NCBI GenBank assembly: GCA_037039685.1
Contig: JAWNGF010000002.1
Location: forward strand, 1,798,001 to 1,862,000
Length of the DNA: 64,000 nt
Direction: 5' to 3'
Source: Ceratobasidium sp. AG-K
Lineage: Eukaryota; Basidiomycota; Agaricomycetes; Cantharellales; Ceratobasidiaceae
Shown here: positions 1 to 11,089 of the stretch, one piece after another
How positions within the stretch are numbered: position 1 is the first letter of the stretch
Layout of the letters: each line of letters opens with the position of its first letter
Made by a program: the position numbers and the translations under genes
Notes under the pieces: model-generated
Told to the model about the DNA's origin: nothing
Database searches by the model: none
Seen by the model: only the letters and a program-made list of their open reading frames with translations

Positions 1-251
1 TTTGAGACAAACTTTTGAACTAGCCAGCAGTTTTCCATCCCCTTTGCACCAATCTGACTAAATGTGGGGATCGGCAACCCATAGGGAAAACATGTCCGAG
101 TCACGTGATCAAAAAGACAAACCACTCCCTAGTGAAATCACTTTGGAACGTGTGCCGCTCGCAACAGTGGGTTTGATGCTAAGGCAAAAATATGTAAATG
201 TTATAAGAATACAAATAAACATATTGGTGTTATGAAATCTCAAAATTACCA
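1..251. other. flank 3' of the four-exon gene
   Basis: No coding signal was recognised. This is the 3' flank of the minus-strand gene; the AT-rich stretch 180-250 is where its 3' UTR would lie. Confidence 0.4.
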
Positions 252-3200
252 CTACAAAAGAACTTCGTCATCAAAGGACATATCTTCATCTTTCGGAAAT
301 CCCTCACCCTCCTCTATCTCATCCTCCATAGCCTCACATCCCCCCAAATTTTGAGTTTCTATATTCCCGCTAATATCCATCGATATTATGCTATCTTTTC
401 GACACTGTAGGCCTGACAAAATCTCGTTTATTTTTGCTGATTTTGTCCGTAACTTGCTCTTGACTTGAATCATTTTGTCAGTCTCTCGTAGCTTGTCTAT
501 TTGACTGTTTAACTCTTGGACAGTCAGTTTTGAAAGGCCCTTGTATGTCGCATCCTCTAATATATCGATTTCAGCCAGTTTTGCCTTGATTGATGCCTTT
601 TTTGCCTTTGATTTTGCTTGACAAGCCCTGCTGGCTTGCGCCTTCTGTTCTAGCGCCAAGCTGAGAGCTATGCGAACTTTATGGCTGGCACCGCTGGCAT
701 CTATACGTCTAGCCTCTTGTTGAACGAATGCTCCATCCTCCTCGGTGAGGGTTTCTTCTGCCCAGGATTGTGTATCATTCTGTTTCCACATGACACGAGC
801 GTTTCGCTGATTATCCGTCATTGTGGGCGCACGACGTATCATCTGACGGCATCTACCCAGGGTGCCTTCACTAATATCATTAGTAGGACTTATACGAACA
901 CTCTGGCGCTGCTCAACAGTTGCACAAGCAATTACACCATTGGCTTCAAACTCGGTGGTGAATCGCTCCCATGCTTTCAGAGCCCCTTCAAAGAAGGCTA
1001 CCATTATGGTACGTATATGTGGCAGTCTCTTAGCAAGTGCAAGCGCTGAATATACTACTTCTGGTCGATTCCAGGCCTGTCCGTCAAGCGTTCCAGTGGT
1101 AGCAGACAAATCCGAAGCTAGCAGCAGCTCCGGGTCCTTGATCACAGCCCAACAATGCTGTTTGACTTGGCCATGAAATGTACCAAGGTCAACGGCGTTG
1201 TATGCACCGCTCCGGACGTGTCGCATATAAGGCTGACCAATCGACTGCGCATATAGTGCCAAAACAACAAGCTCCGTGAGCGTGGAGGTATCTTGTAATC
1301 CGTCAAAGACATTCTGCTCGATGTTGGTAAAGCTTGACGTGTTCTTGGCGTCTCGCAAGAGCTCCAAAAGCTTGGTGTAAGTGTCTAGGTGGATGAGAAG
1401 CTCTGATGCAGCATCACAGTGTGAGCCGTATCGAGTATTGCTTGTGTCTGGGAACCTCTTTGAATACCCGAATATCCTCTAAACATTTGTCAGTTAACTG
1501 GCTTCCAGCAATTAATGTATTCTACATACCTCAAAATAATAATCTATTGTCAACTGATAGCCTCGCTTATCATCTTTATTATTAAACAATGTGCCAGCAA
1601 GGCTAGTGAGCTTGATAGCCCCACCAACTCCTACGGCATTGTTTGTCTTGAATTTATTTCTCAGCAGCATTGGCTTGTCAGTTCCAAGTAAATTCCATGC
1701 CTTAGCCATCGCTCCAACGCCCCCTTTGACCGCATTCAGCTCTTTATGCATGCAGCAGCCTGTCCATGCAATGAAGTCTGCCTCAAACTGCACACTTTCT
1801 TCAAGCTTCTGAAATTCGCGTTCACCTATCTGGCTGGCTAGTGCTAGCCATGCATCGTGCATGAGCATGGATTGCTGCCCCCCTGGAAGGAACCTCCAAC
1901 CCGGAATTGAGTTGGCAGCATTGTCAAGGTATTGTGACAAGACGTAGAGCTGTTGCTCTGTCGACATTTCCTTGAGAATTGGCAGTGCGCGAACCTGGCG
2001 ATCGCAATTTCGCTTCCACTCTCGAATGAGCTCCAGCAGCCGTTTCTGATCGGCAGCGTGATCGGTGAGCATCCCTTGTAGCTTGAGCGCAACCTGTTCT
2101 TTACTGAAACGAGCACCTTGACCAAGAGGACTCTGGTTGAGTGTACTACAACAGGTATCCAGAGTGTTCATCCATCCAGCAAATTGCTCTCGTGCTGTAT
2201 GACTGATCGATTTTTGGACCCCAAGAGTACGTATCACTGGGGTGTGTGTGTTAGTAATGGAACTGGATGGGCCAGTCTGCATGTATATCGCTTTCGATTC
2301 ATGCTGCTGATTCTTGATAGTGGTTCCATCCCCACATATAGATACATCTATATACTAGATTCAGTACCAGTAATTGTAAAATGGCAAAAAATGCTTACAG
2401 TTTGCTTGCCGCAAATCGTGTGCAATTTGCATATTTGACTGAACAAGCCCTTTGAGCATTGCTCGAGAAACGCTCCAAGCACTAATTGACCCAGTGATTT
2501 TGACTCCTAGACAGTTGGCAACAATTTTGATAGTTTGGTAGACTCTTGCTGTTGGAACACCCTCGCATACAAGTCTGCGGAGCATGTCTCGAACAGTAGG
2601 CCGGACAGTTCCCGATCTATCTTTGAGAGTGAAACAACTCGGTTGCATTTGCATTTGTCGTATGGCTTGAGTTCCTCGAGTTCGTTGCACACGGCCGCAC
2701 TTGATTCTTTTCAGTAATGCATTGTAGGCGTGATCTTTCGCTTTCTTTTGGCTTAAAAGTGCTCTATTCAAGTGTTTCTCTAGCGCAAGACTTTCAAGAG
2801 CATTTGAAAGCTTCTGGGAGATATCCAAAGCTTGGTGCTCAAGAGAGCGAATAGTCTGTGCACTGGCTTCAACACTTGCTTGTAGCCCTTTAAGCGCAAG
2901 CTCTGAGCAAGTTTGCGTTTTGTGTACAGCCAGTGCGTGATTATACGCATTGTCAAGCTCTTCTTGGAGCTCTCTAATCTGAATAAACGGTTTGGTTAGT
3001 TACTATGCTTCTAGGCAGTCATGACTGATCTCACTCTTCTTTGTGCCCTACGTTCTTGCTGGGTAACACTTTTGTAACTTGGTTTCAGTGCCTCGGGTGT
3101 TAACAATCCATCATTGTATTGTATCTCTACAAAAGATACATTGGGAGGATTTGGGGGCAGCTTGTTGTCTGCAACATGGTTGTCATTGATTATGCCTGTT

Positions 3201-3295
3201 GCTCCAACTTTCCAGCGTTGCTGTACTAATGCTCGTGATTGTGCCTTCTGGCGAGACGAACGGGCTCTTTTGGTAATGGTTGTATGCCTAGGCAT
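252..3295 (-). CDS. four-exon gene, 961 aa, coiled-coil protein of an expanded agaricomycete family, possibly transposase-derived
   Basis: I read it as complement(join(252..1478, 1530..2347, 2399..2978, 3035..3295)), 2886 nt in frame without a stop. All introns are GT-AG: donors GTGAGA, GTAAGC and GTATGT; acceptors ending TTCAG, TATAG and TTTAG; lengths 56, 51 and 51 bp. Residues 1-87 are basic (MPRHTTITKRARSSRQ). About 88-200 is coiled coil. About 225-281 looks like a small helical domain. Then come GDGTT (around 286-290), CCMHKELN followed by KGG (around 478) and RFPDTSNTRYGSH (around 561), and an acidic tail ending DDEVLL. From memory this motif order marks a very large family of uncharacterised agaricomycete proteins. 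The D of GDGTT could be part of a DDE-like site, but that is inference. CpG content is normal, so it is not decayed like the elements to its right. Confidence 0.75.
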
Positions 3296-3754
3296 GAAAA
3301 GAGGAGGTTTGGAGTGGTAGAATCGCTAGCAAAGGGGCAGGGAGCAAGCGGGGGGCTATAAGCGAACGATTACAAAGCAAGTTTATGCTAGAATATGCAT
3401 GAAAATTCCGGAACACCTATATATGACAGTCAACAATTTCAAGACTTGTAAGCCATCTCATTATTGAGTATTAAATCTACTCTTCCCATTGGTGTTATGG
3501 TTTGCCCACTTATGTGGGAAAATTCTTGTATTCTCAACTGCGGAGTGACTGTTATGGCACATCAGCATCTACATTATATTTATCAAGGATAGTAGATGAG
3601 AGCCGTACATCCAAGGGATCTAATGAACGCATACATTATTCCTAAAGTTTGGCATGCCCGACTGACACACATATTCTTTGAAAGTAATCCAAATATGGCG
3701 CGTATCTTCAATTTCACATCAGACACAAATTGCTTACATGTACTAGGGCGTTGC

Positions 3755-4295
3755 CGATCCCCACTAAATGCTATAGAATACCCCTGAATGTGACATGGGG
3801 GTGCTGTGGGAGGGTAGGATGGAGGGGGAAAAGGAGGTTCAAGAGGCCAAGTGGCACTTGGGGTTTGAGCTTAGCTGAGTTCCAAATCAGGTGTGATTGG
3901 CATCCCAAACAGGAATTTCCAATGGTTCCTGATATGGTGAATTTCAAAATCAATCATGATAAATTATTCCAAATATGCTAATGATTCTTGCCTATTTTGG
4001 CCAAATGAATTGTCTTATATGGTAAGTGCACAGCCACAATGTCCAAAGTCAATTGACCAATCAGAAATTTGGGATCTGCCAAATCTCAGCTACATGCCAC
4101 TACATACAACTACATACAACTACATGCAACTACATGTTGATACATATTGCTATATTTTGGAGGAATCTGCTACATATCAGATCCATAGCACTATATATTG
4201 ATATGATAATTTGAGTAAAGTTAACATGCTACATGGGCTACAGTTCATACATAGTATACATATCACTATGTAGCAAATGACAGGTTTCCAGATGC
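3755..4295 (-). repeat. diverged relative of the foldback (MITE-like) element
   Basis: Reading left to right, CTAAATGCTA, then ATACCCC, a G-rich tract, GGGGGAAAAGG and GGAATTTCCAAT follow the same order as the reverse complement of the loop of the element at 42353-43479. Near 4279-4295 the segment GGTTTCCAGATG resembles that element's end. The inverted arms are not recognisable here, so boundaries are approximate and homology is by eye only. Confidence 0.35.
4090..4146. repeat. short minisatellite, ACTACATACA-type units
   Basis: About five imperfect 10-bp units of the type CTACATACAA or CTACATGCAA run head to tail. No function is implied. Confidence 0.7.
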
Positions 4296-4618
4296 AATTG
4301 CACAGCCACTTGGGTGCTCCTGAGTGCTCCTTTACCCAAGCAAGCACATATGAGCAAACCATCACTTGTTAGTTTCAGAGGATTTTGGTGATGTTCAGAG
4401 AGCTGCCAATTGTCACTGAGAAGACAAGGACCAGGATGAAGCACTGATTGTGCACAGGATACCAAAGAAAAAACACCTGCACTTTGTAGTAGTAGACATG
4501 CATATGAATACAGTAGTTAATCAACATTAGAATATTGTGCTTCAAGTCATATCCATTGCATTTGACTTGAATCATTGGCAAAATGTTGTACAGAAGTATT
4601 TATTGGTCTATTTTCAGG

Positions 4619-4760
4619 CCAAGCATATCAACAAAGATGTTTCCAACCTCCTTCAGCAGGCAGGAATACTAACAATGAGCTACTCCAGGATGCCTTGGAT
4701 GATATCAAGCATCAGCAAAACTGTTTGCAGATTTGGGTACTTAGGAGTACTCTAATCCAA
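4619..4760 (+). pseudogene. left half of a decayed gene split by the B1 nest
   Basis: After a TTTTCAG acceptor-like site, one frame reads through LLQDALDDIKHQQNCLQIW and STLIQ up to the TCCAA duplication at 4756-4760. Removing 4761-31677 restores the same frame into SLCIKSPEIPQIIQNTL at 31678, which shows that one exon was interrupted by element B1. I do not recognise the protein. Base composition is CpG-poor like the neighbouring repeats, so the gene may itself be an old duplicated copy. Confidence 0.5.
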
Positions 4761-4833
4761 TGTTGCAACCCTTCTATGCTGGTTGACCAATGTCTGTGTC
4801 TGTTTGTGCCTTATAGGCCTTGAGCTGCCTTTA
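4761..4833 (-). repeat. B1 3' LTR (LTR-B), left fragment
   Basis: These 73 bp match the first 73 bp (window orientation) of the B1 5' LTR at 31132. The last five bases, CTTTA (4829-4833), are the target duplicated by D1. The LTR resumes at 11090. Confidence 0.9.
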
Positions 4834-5321
4834 TGTCATGAGCTAGGGCACAATGACATAATTTTTCTATATTTTCTATCCTTTTCCAAGACAGTTTCCT
4901 TTTTTGGTATATTGTATAGAATGTTCCAGAAAGAAGTCATGTGATCAATTTGTCTTGGGATGTGATATTACATTTGATTACACATTTGATATTAGAACAT
5001 TTTGGAATGTTGTTCTTGTTTGTACATGGCTGTGTTTCTTCATGTATATATACTGAGGGGTCAAGTCTGGTAACAACCAAGACTTGACCTCCTGTCTAAT
5101 AGGACTCAAGCGTTACATCTTCACTCAGTGGGCTCTTCACCCCACTTATACTTAAAATCCCTTAGGCCTTAGCCACCGTCCACATCCTATATATCCATTA
5201 AACCACCTTTCCTCCATTACCTTTGGGTTTAGGGTTTACCCTTAACTCATTGTATTTGCCATGGGACTTGGGCCTGGGTGTTATTACCTTTTCTTAGTTG
5301 TCAGCAAGCTTAGTCATGACA
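4834..5321 (+). repeat. D1 5' LTR (LTR-D)
   Basis: 488 bp with inverted termini TGTCATGA/TCATGACA. A TATA-like TATATATAC lies at 5045-5053, and the presumed transcript start lies about 30 nt downstream. Its last 266 bp match 10819-11084 without a length change. Confidence 0.9.
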
Positions 5322-5335
5322 CCAGGTCAAGTCTT
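5079..5335 (+). promoter_or_regulatory. D1 self-primer and primer-binding pair
   Basis: AAGACTTGACCT at 5079-5090, about 30 nt downstream of the LTR TATA, is the exact reverse complement of AGGTCAAGTCTT at 5324-5335, two bases after the LTR end. In Tf1-type elements the 5' end of the mRNA folds back on such a site to prime minus-strand DNA. The complementarity is seen directly; the priming role is inferred. Confidence 0.75.
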
Positions 5336-6070
5336 TTCAATTGCTGTCACATGTGGCACTGATTGCTTTCCCTTCATTTAAATAGAACGTACATGGGAAA
5401 CAGGCACAGCACAAGCAACAACAAGCTATACTTGATATAGACCAGTAGTTGTTAGCTACTGTACACTGTCAGTGAACCCAATCATTATCCTCTTTCACAC
5501 TCAAGTGGCTTTAGTCAGCAGAAAGCAACTGCTTGCAGAGAATCTGCTTTTTATCATGTTTGCCAGAACTGTAATAATTAGTAGGAACTGTCCAACACTA
5601 GTTGTAGAAGCAAAAGCTTAGTGCATAACACCCTTTGTCCTATTGTTCCCCTACCCACAAGCTGTCCCATCCCAGACACTTGTGTGAATTGCCTTCTGGT
5701 ACAGAGCAGCAGCCAATCAGCACCAAGCACAAAGTCATTGCTGCGCCCCCCTGTATCACTCTGCTACATCTGGCATCACATCCAGCAGTAAGTGCTGATG
5801 AATCATTTGCCCATAAAAATCATTAAAATGTTGTCTAGTGGTCCATAGACCCAGACACCTGCAGAAATTTGGCAGAGCCGCCCAGAACTCATGCAGGAGC
5901 TTGAGCCACTGGATGTTTATTAGGACGATTCTCACCTTATTGCACCCCTAGTCAACTCTTGCCCACACAATCATTACCAACTCCGCCAGAGATGTATTAT
6001 TGCATTAACTATCAATGGCCAAACATACCATTTTTACAACAACCTTAACTCAAAAAAAAAATCAAACAAT
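5336..6070 (+). other. D1 leader
   Basis: Untranslated stretch between the primer-binding site and the gag ATG. Parts resemble the E1 leader at 35795-36418, for example CTATACTTGATATAGAC and CAGTGAACCCAATCA. No gene was recognised. Confidence 0.6.
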
Positions 6071-6768
6071 ATGGCTGAGGATAATGGATGGAATGCAGGA
6101 AACACCCCAACCACTTTTCCTTCTACATTACCAGACAACCCCTATGATGTTCTGGTTCCCCATGCTTTTGACACAACTGTAGTTTCAGAAGGGAGACTCC
6201 TTATCAAATTGTATAACAAAATTATGTCTATGAAAGATAGTATTGCCCTTTTACAAGGTGAACTTGACAATCATGTGACAGAGTCTGCACAGAAACATGG
6301 GGAATACTTCTAGGAATTAACAGGAGCAGCAGCACAAATCCAGCTAATCCAAAATCTTGTACAAACAATCCCAGGAGCCTATCAAGCAAATCCTGACCAA
6401 AGCATCCACCCTCCTGTACCAGGGGATCAATTGTTTCAAATAACAGGACCTGCAGCTACCAACCAAGCACAAGTTCCTTGACCACCACCACCACCACCTG
6501 GACATGGTCCACAAGTTGCACAAACACCAAAAATTAAAATGGCAACTCCAAATAAATTCAATGGCAGGAGGAGTGAGTCCCTTACCTGTCAGGTTAATTG
6601 CAATATGTATATTGAAGGGACTGCCCCCAACACATCAGCAGACCAAAACATCAAGGCAGTGATCTTGTACTTGGAAGGAGAAGCACGCAAGTGGTTACAG
6701 TTGTATTTGGAATATGGCATTCTACACCCTATCCCATGGTTGCATAATCTTGCACAATTTTGGGTAGA
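6071..6768 (+). pseudogene. gag: D1 gag, 5' part
   Basis: Starts with ATG at 6071 (MAEDNGWNAGN). The frame continues past TAG at 6311 and TGA at 6479; the latter would fit an ancestral CGA in front of a proline run. It then reaches a capsid-like segment (KMATPNKFNGRR, GEARKWLQLYLE, LHNLAQFWV) aligning by eye with E1 Gag. It is cut at 6768 by a solo LTR-A, after which the sequence resumes with QFQGRFGEI. Product: a virus-like-particle structural protein, now inactive. Confidence 0.75.
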
Positions 6769-7226
6769 TGTTGTGAGCCTTGCTCACTCCATCGGACTCA
6801 TCTGCGTCTCGTCCTGTCTTGTGGCTATGTCTGTTATGTTTTGTTTCTCTCTTCCCGCCATGTTGCCACCTCCTTGTGGTTTTCCTGTTACATTGTGTAA
6901 TGCGGCTGTGCTTTGTACAAGTCATGTCTGTTCATACAGCATGACTCACTTGGACACTCCTGACTGGCTTGTATGTATAACTCGTGTGGCTGCGCCTTGT
7001 ATGACTTGGCCGTTTTCTGAATATATATAGAGGACCAACAAGCCTAGTAACCCCAGCTTGTTTTGTCTTGTCAAACATCCCTCTTGAGTGACACTTTGAA
7101 CCACCCCTACCCTTAAGAGCCTACAGACACTTCAGTGTGTTGCGGTTCAAGAGGTTGTTTAGGTCTTAGTGCCGTCCACTCTCCATCGCAGCTTGTCTCA
7201 TAGCCACCAAGAAGAAGCTTACAACA
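6769..7226 (+). repeat. solo LTR-A inside D1 gag
   Basis: A 458-bp copy of the LTR found at both ends of A1 and A2 (TGTTGTGAG to CTTACAACA). It is flanked by GTAGA (6764-6768) and GTACA (7227-7231), a 5-bp duplication with one mismatch. It is a solo LTR left by recombination between the LTRs of a former A element. Confidence 0.88.
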
Positions 7227-8025
7227 GTACAGTTCCAAGGCCGCTTTGGTGAAATCAATTGAGAAGAACAGAACTGAACCAAACTTACCAAACTTAGACA
7301 AACTTCTTCAGTTCAGGATTACCTTTGTGATTTCCAGAAATACACAAATGGGCTTAACTATGGCAATCAGGCCCTTTGGGACATGTTCTATGAAGGGCTC
7401 AAGGTGGAAGTAAAAAACATGATGCTCATGCAGGCATTTGAACCATTTGATGCTGCTATGTCTTTCAACCAAGTCACTATCACAGCATCTAAAATTGATC
7501 TCTGCCTGGAGTCAATCAAACCTACATACACATATGCCACCCCATGAACATCTGCCAAAAAGTTGTCAAGCATCTTGCCCACAGTCAACCCCACACGCAC
7601 CCCTCAGAAGAAACTAAACATTGGCGATAAAGTCTACATGGTGGGACCAGATGGGAAAGCCAAGAAAGGTGTTATAACAGGCAAATCATGCAATCCTTGA
7701 GGCGCTTTAAATCCCACTGTCAAATGGAATACAGGTGAAAGCGCTCAAGTACCATACCCAGCCTTTAAAAAAGGACAATTGCCCTGCATATACCTTGCCA
7801 TTAGCTACTTCCAAAACCAATCCCAAAGGTCCAGGACCAATGGAACTTGACAGGAAAGGAGAAAATGTCATATTCTGCAACAACTGCAGCAGAAAGGGTC
7901 ATTTTGCTTGGGTTTGCCCTACTCGCACCATGTCTGGCCACAAAGCCAGGGTAGAAGAAGTAGGAGAAGTGGAATTGGGATCAGAAGATGAAGAATCAGG
8001 AAAAGGAGATCCCAAAACACTCTAA
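7227..8025 (+). pseudogene. gag: D1 gag, 3' part with SH3-like module and zinc knuckle
   Basis: Continues the capsid (FYEGLKVEVKN, VTITASKIDLCLES). A conserved module follows (DKVYMVGPDGKAKKGVI, then VKWNTGES), matched in E1 Gag (DNVYMQGTDGRAQKGTI, VKWNNGT). A CCHC knuckle, CNNCSRKGHFAWVC, lies near 7876-7917, and the stop TAA is at 8023. Several stops interrupt the frame. The knuckle implies RNA binding; the module's role is unknown, and a small beta-barrel fold is my guess. Confidence 0.75.
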
Positions 8026-8036
8026 GGAGTAATGTT

Positions 8037-10818
8037 TTGGGTAAACTACTAGCAGATATGAACAGTAGCATTGACTACCATGTATACTCCCTGTCAAATA
8101 TCATGCAATTATATGCTGATTTTGAATCTAAACCGCTAGAAACCACTCCTGACAAAAAGAACACCTTCTCACCACAACCCTTTACTGGCAAAGCAATGAA
8201 TGATTGCGGAGCTAACTCTTGCTTCATTCATCCCTCTATTGTCAAACAATACCATCTCCTAAAATATAACCATGACAAGCCTAAAACCCTGAAAGTAATC
8301 AACAGTTGAGAGGTAGCCTCTGGAATGGTGAAACATTGTACACGCCTTTCCATCCAGATTGCCAACCATGTTGAGGAAATCAAATGCCACCTGGCAGATG
8401 TTGGGAACCACCAGCTAGTTCTAGGAAGGTCATGGCTTAAAATGCACAATCCAAAGATTGAATGGAATCGCTGCACTATCTCCTTTAGTTTGGAATATTG
8501 CTCAAAGATTTGCCTGGACAAACCTATAGTGCTACAGATAAATGCAATCAATGAACTCCCAGCTCCCTACCAAAAATTTGCAAAAGTCTTTTCTGAAGAA
8601 GAAGCTGCAAAACTACCCCCACATAGCAAATATGACTTAGCCATTGATTTTGTGCCTGGTGCAAAACCTTCCCATGGTCCCATTTATAGCACAGGTCTCA
8701 AGGAGGCAGCTGCAATCAAGGACATGATTGATAAAGGTCTCAAATTAGGCCTATTGCAATTTTCCAAATCACCTATGGCATCTCTGTGTCTTGTAGTTAA
8801 AAAAAAGGACAATTTGTTGCAAGTATGCCAGGATTATCAAAAAGCCACTGCCATGACCATCAAAAATGTGGCCCCACTACCACTTCCTCAAAACCTAATC
8901 AAACAATTGCAGGGAAAAAAGATCTTTACCAAGCTTGATCTTAAATCAGACTATAACCTAATCTGCATCCAAGAAGGTGACAAGTGGAAAATAGCGTTCA
9001 AAACCCAATTTGGCATGTTTGAATGGCTTGTGATGTCCTTTGGCCTTACCAATGCACCTGCAGCTTTCCAGAGTATGATGAATGATATATTTTGGGACAA
9101 ACTAGGCATCTCAGTCATAATCTATATTGACAATATCCTAATTTTCTCCAACCCTTTGGAAGAACATATTCCAGAAATCAAGGAAGTACTTCAGTGATTG
9201 ATGGACAATCATTTATATTGTAACTTCAAAAAATGCTCCTTCCATGTCACAAAAATCGACTACCTAGGCATGATTGTGTCAGACAAGAGCGTTGAGGTGG
9301 ACCAAGAAAAAGTTACCTCTGCAATGAACTGGTTGAAACCCTGTAATGTCAAAAACATGCAAGAATTTCTGGGCTTCATAAATTTCTACAGACGTTTCAT
9401 TCCAAACTTTGCTAATGTGGCACAACCTCTCTATAACCTGCTCAAAAAAGATGTCAAATGGGAATGGTCAAGCGCAACAAATGATGCATTTAACAAACTC
9501 CTGGAGTACCTCACTTCAGCACCACTACTAGTCCAACCTGACATTTGAGAACAATTCTTTGTTGAATGTGATGCTTTGGATTATGCTACTGGTGCCATAC
9601 TGTCACAAAAGAATTTGGAAGGGAAACTCTGCCCAGTTGCATACCTATCCCAATCATTGTCACCTGCTGAGCGGAACTACAATATTTTTGATAAGGAACT
9701 ACTAGCAATCATTCAAGCATTCAAGGAATGGAGGCATTTATTAGAGGGATCAGAAAAGCCAATCCAAGTTCTAATGGACCACAGAAATTTGGAATACTTT
9801 GCCAAATCCCAATAATTGAATTGTCACCAAATCTGCTGGATGAATTTCCTGGTCAACTATAATTACAACATCATCTACAAACCAGGAACGCAAAATTGCA
9901 AGGCAGATATCCTCTCCAGATGCTACAATCTTGTCCCGCTTGAAGGGGGGGTAGAGAAGCAAGTTCTCATGAAATCAGAGCTCTTCATTGCCGCTATCAC
10001 CCCAGATCAAGAAACTCATGACCTAATCTGGGAAGTACTTCTGGAAGATGAGCAGTTAACAGAGGTACTAGACAAACTTTGAGATGGGAAATTAGTGAAA
10101 GAGTGGGAATTGAGAGAAGGATTGCTCCTGTTTGGAGGCAAAATCTTTGTGCCAAGAGATCAGACAGTTAGGAATCTTGTGATGGAATCCAGACATGACG
10201 CTGTAGCAGCAGGTCACCCAGGACAAGCTTGTACATTAGAACTAATCTCAAGAACATTCTATTGGCCCTCTATGAAGAAAGGGGTTAATTCCAACGTATC
10301 TCACAGCAAAACTTGCATCCATTCAAAGCCATCAAACCAACTCCCTACAGGGCTATTGCAACCACTTCAGGTCCCAGAATGGCCTTGGGAGGAAATATCA
10401 TACAACCTCATTGTTGGCCTGCCAGAATCAGAAGGGTTCGATGCCATTCTCACAGTAGTCAACCGCTTTTCCAAGATGGTACATTACATTCCCACAAAAT
10501 CCAATGCCACGTCAATTGACATTGCTAACCTATTTGTCATGTATGTCTGGAAACTCCATGGACTGCCCAAAGCCACAGTATTGGATTGAGGATTGGTATT
10601 TAACTCCAAGTTCCTAAAGCACTTGTACAAACACCTGGACATCAAGCCCTCCTATTCCACTGCTTATCATCCTGAGATGGATGGACAGTCAGAGTGCACC
10701 AACCAAATAGTAGAAATCTTCATTCAAGCATATATAAATCATTGTCAAACAGATTGGGTGTTGCTCCTACCTATGGCAGAGTTTGCATTCAACAATGCAG
10801 TTCAAGCATCTACATGCA
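8037..10818 (+). pseudogene. pol: D1 pol (protease, RT, RNase H, integrase fragment)
   Basis: A single reading frame runs from 8037 into the LTR with no frameshift but with six nonsense codons: TGA 8307, TGA 9195, TGA 9546, TAA 9813, TGA 10080, TGA 10587. The last replaces the R of the integrase SDRG motif, a CGA to TGA change. Protease has CGANSCF where DSGAS is expected. RT reads YIDN at 9123-9134 instead of YIDD, a CpG to CpA change. RNase H ([22 protein letters not shown]) and the integrase zinc region with its first catalytic domain follow. The rest of integrase is deleted at about 10818. Confidence 0.85.
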
Positions 10819-11084
10819 AGGGGTCAAGTCTGGTAACAACCAAGACTTGACCTCCTGTCTAATAGGACTCAAGCTTTACATCTTCACTCAGTGGGCTCTT
10901 CACCCCACTTATACTTGAGATCCCTTAGGCCTTAGCCACCGTCCACATCCTATATATCCATTAAACCGCCTGTCCTCCATTACCTTTGGGTTTAGGGTTT
11001 ACCCTTAACTCATTGTATTTGCCACAGGACTTGGGCCAAGGTGTTATTACCTTTTCTTAGTTGTCAGCAAGCTTAGTCGTGACA
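10819..11084 (+). repeat. D1 3' LTR remnant lacking U3
   Basis: 266 bp equivalent to 5056-5321 of the 5' LTR. The missing 222 bp are the U3 part including the TATA box. The junction is in the integrase coding region at a short shared AGGGG. The right duplication CTTTA is intact, so the deletion is internal to D1. Confidence 0.88.
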
Positions 11085-11089
11085 CTTTA

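Larger units (their letters stand above)
3296..4618. other. intergenic, AT-rich, no gene recognised
   Basis: The left part is the promoter side of the minus-strand gene. The rest holds only short random open frames. A minisatellite and a stretch resembling the loop of the foldback element at 42353-43479 are listed separately. The stretch 4301-4618 ends in a TTTTCAG acceptor-like site immediately before the decayed exon that starts near 4619. Confidence 0.4.
4834..11084 (+). mobile_element. Ty3/Gypsy element D1, inserted in the B1 3' LTR
   Basis: It starts TGTCATGA at 4834 and ends TCGTGACA at 11084, flanked by CTTTA at 4829-4833 and 11085-11089. It has a full 488-bp 5' LTR, a leader, gag (split by a solo LTR-A at 6769-7226), pol in one frame with six nonsense codons, and a 266-bp 3' LTR remnant lacking U3. 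The end of integrase, the chromodomain and the polypurine tract are deleted. It belongs to the same lineage as E1 (similar leader and Gag). Confidence 0.9.

Noticed and set aside
681..1176. Plus-strand open frames of 104-122 codons opposite the four-exon gene
   Set aside because: Antisense shadows of exon 4, which has consistent splice sites and conserved motifs on the minus strand.
4090..4146. CRISPR-like short repeats
   Set aside because: Units are contiguous and imperfect without spacers, in a eukaryotic genome; a minisatellite.
3596..4365. Several 60-85 codon frames on both strands
   Set aside because: Overlapping, low-complexity or repeat-derived, with no motif and no splice continuation.
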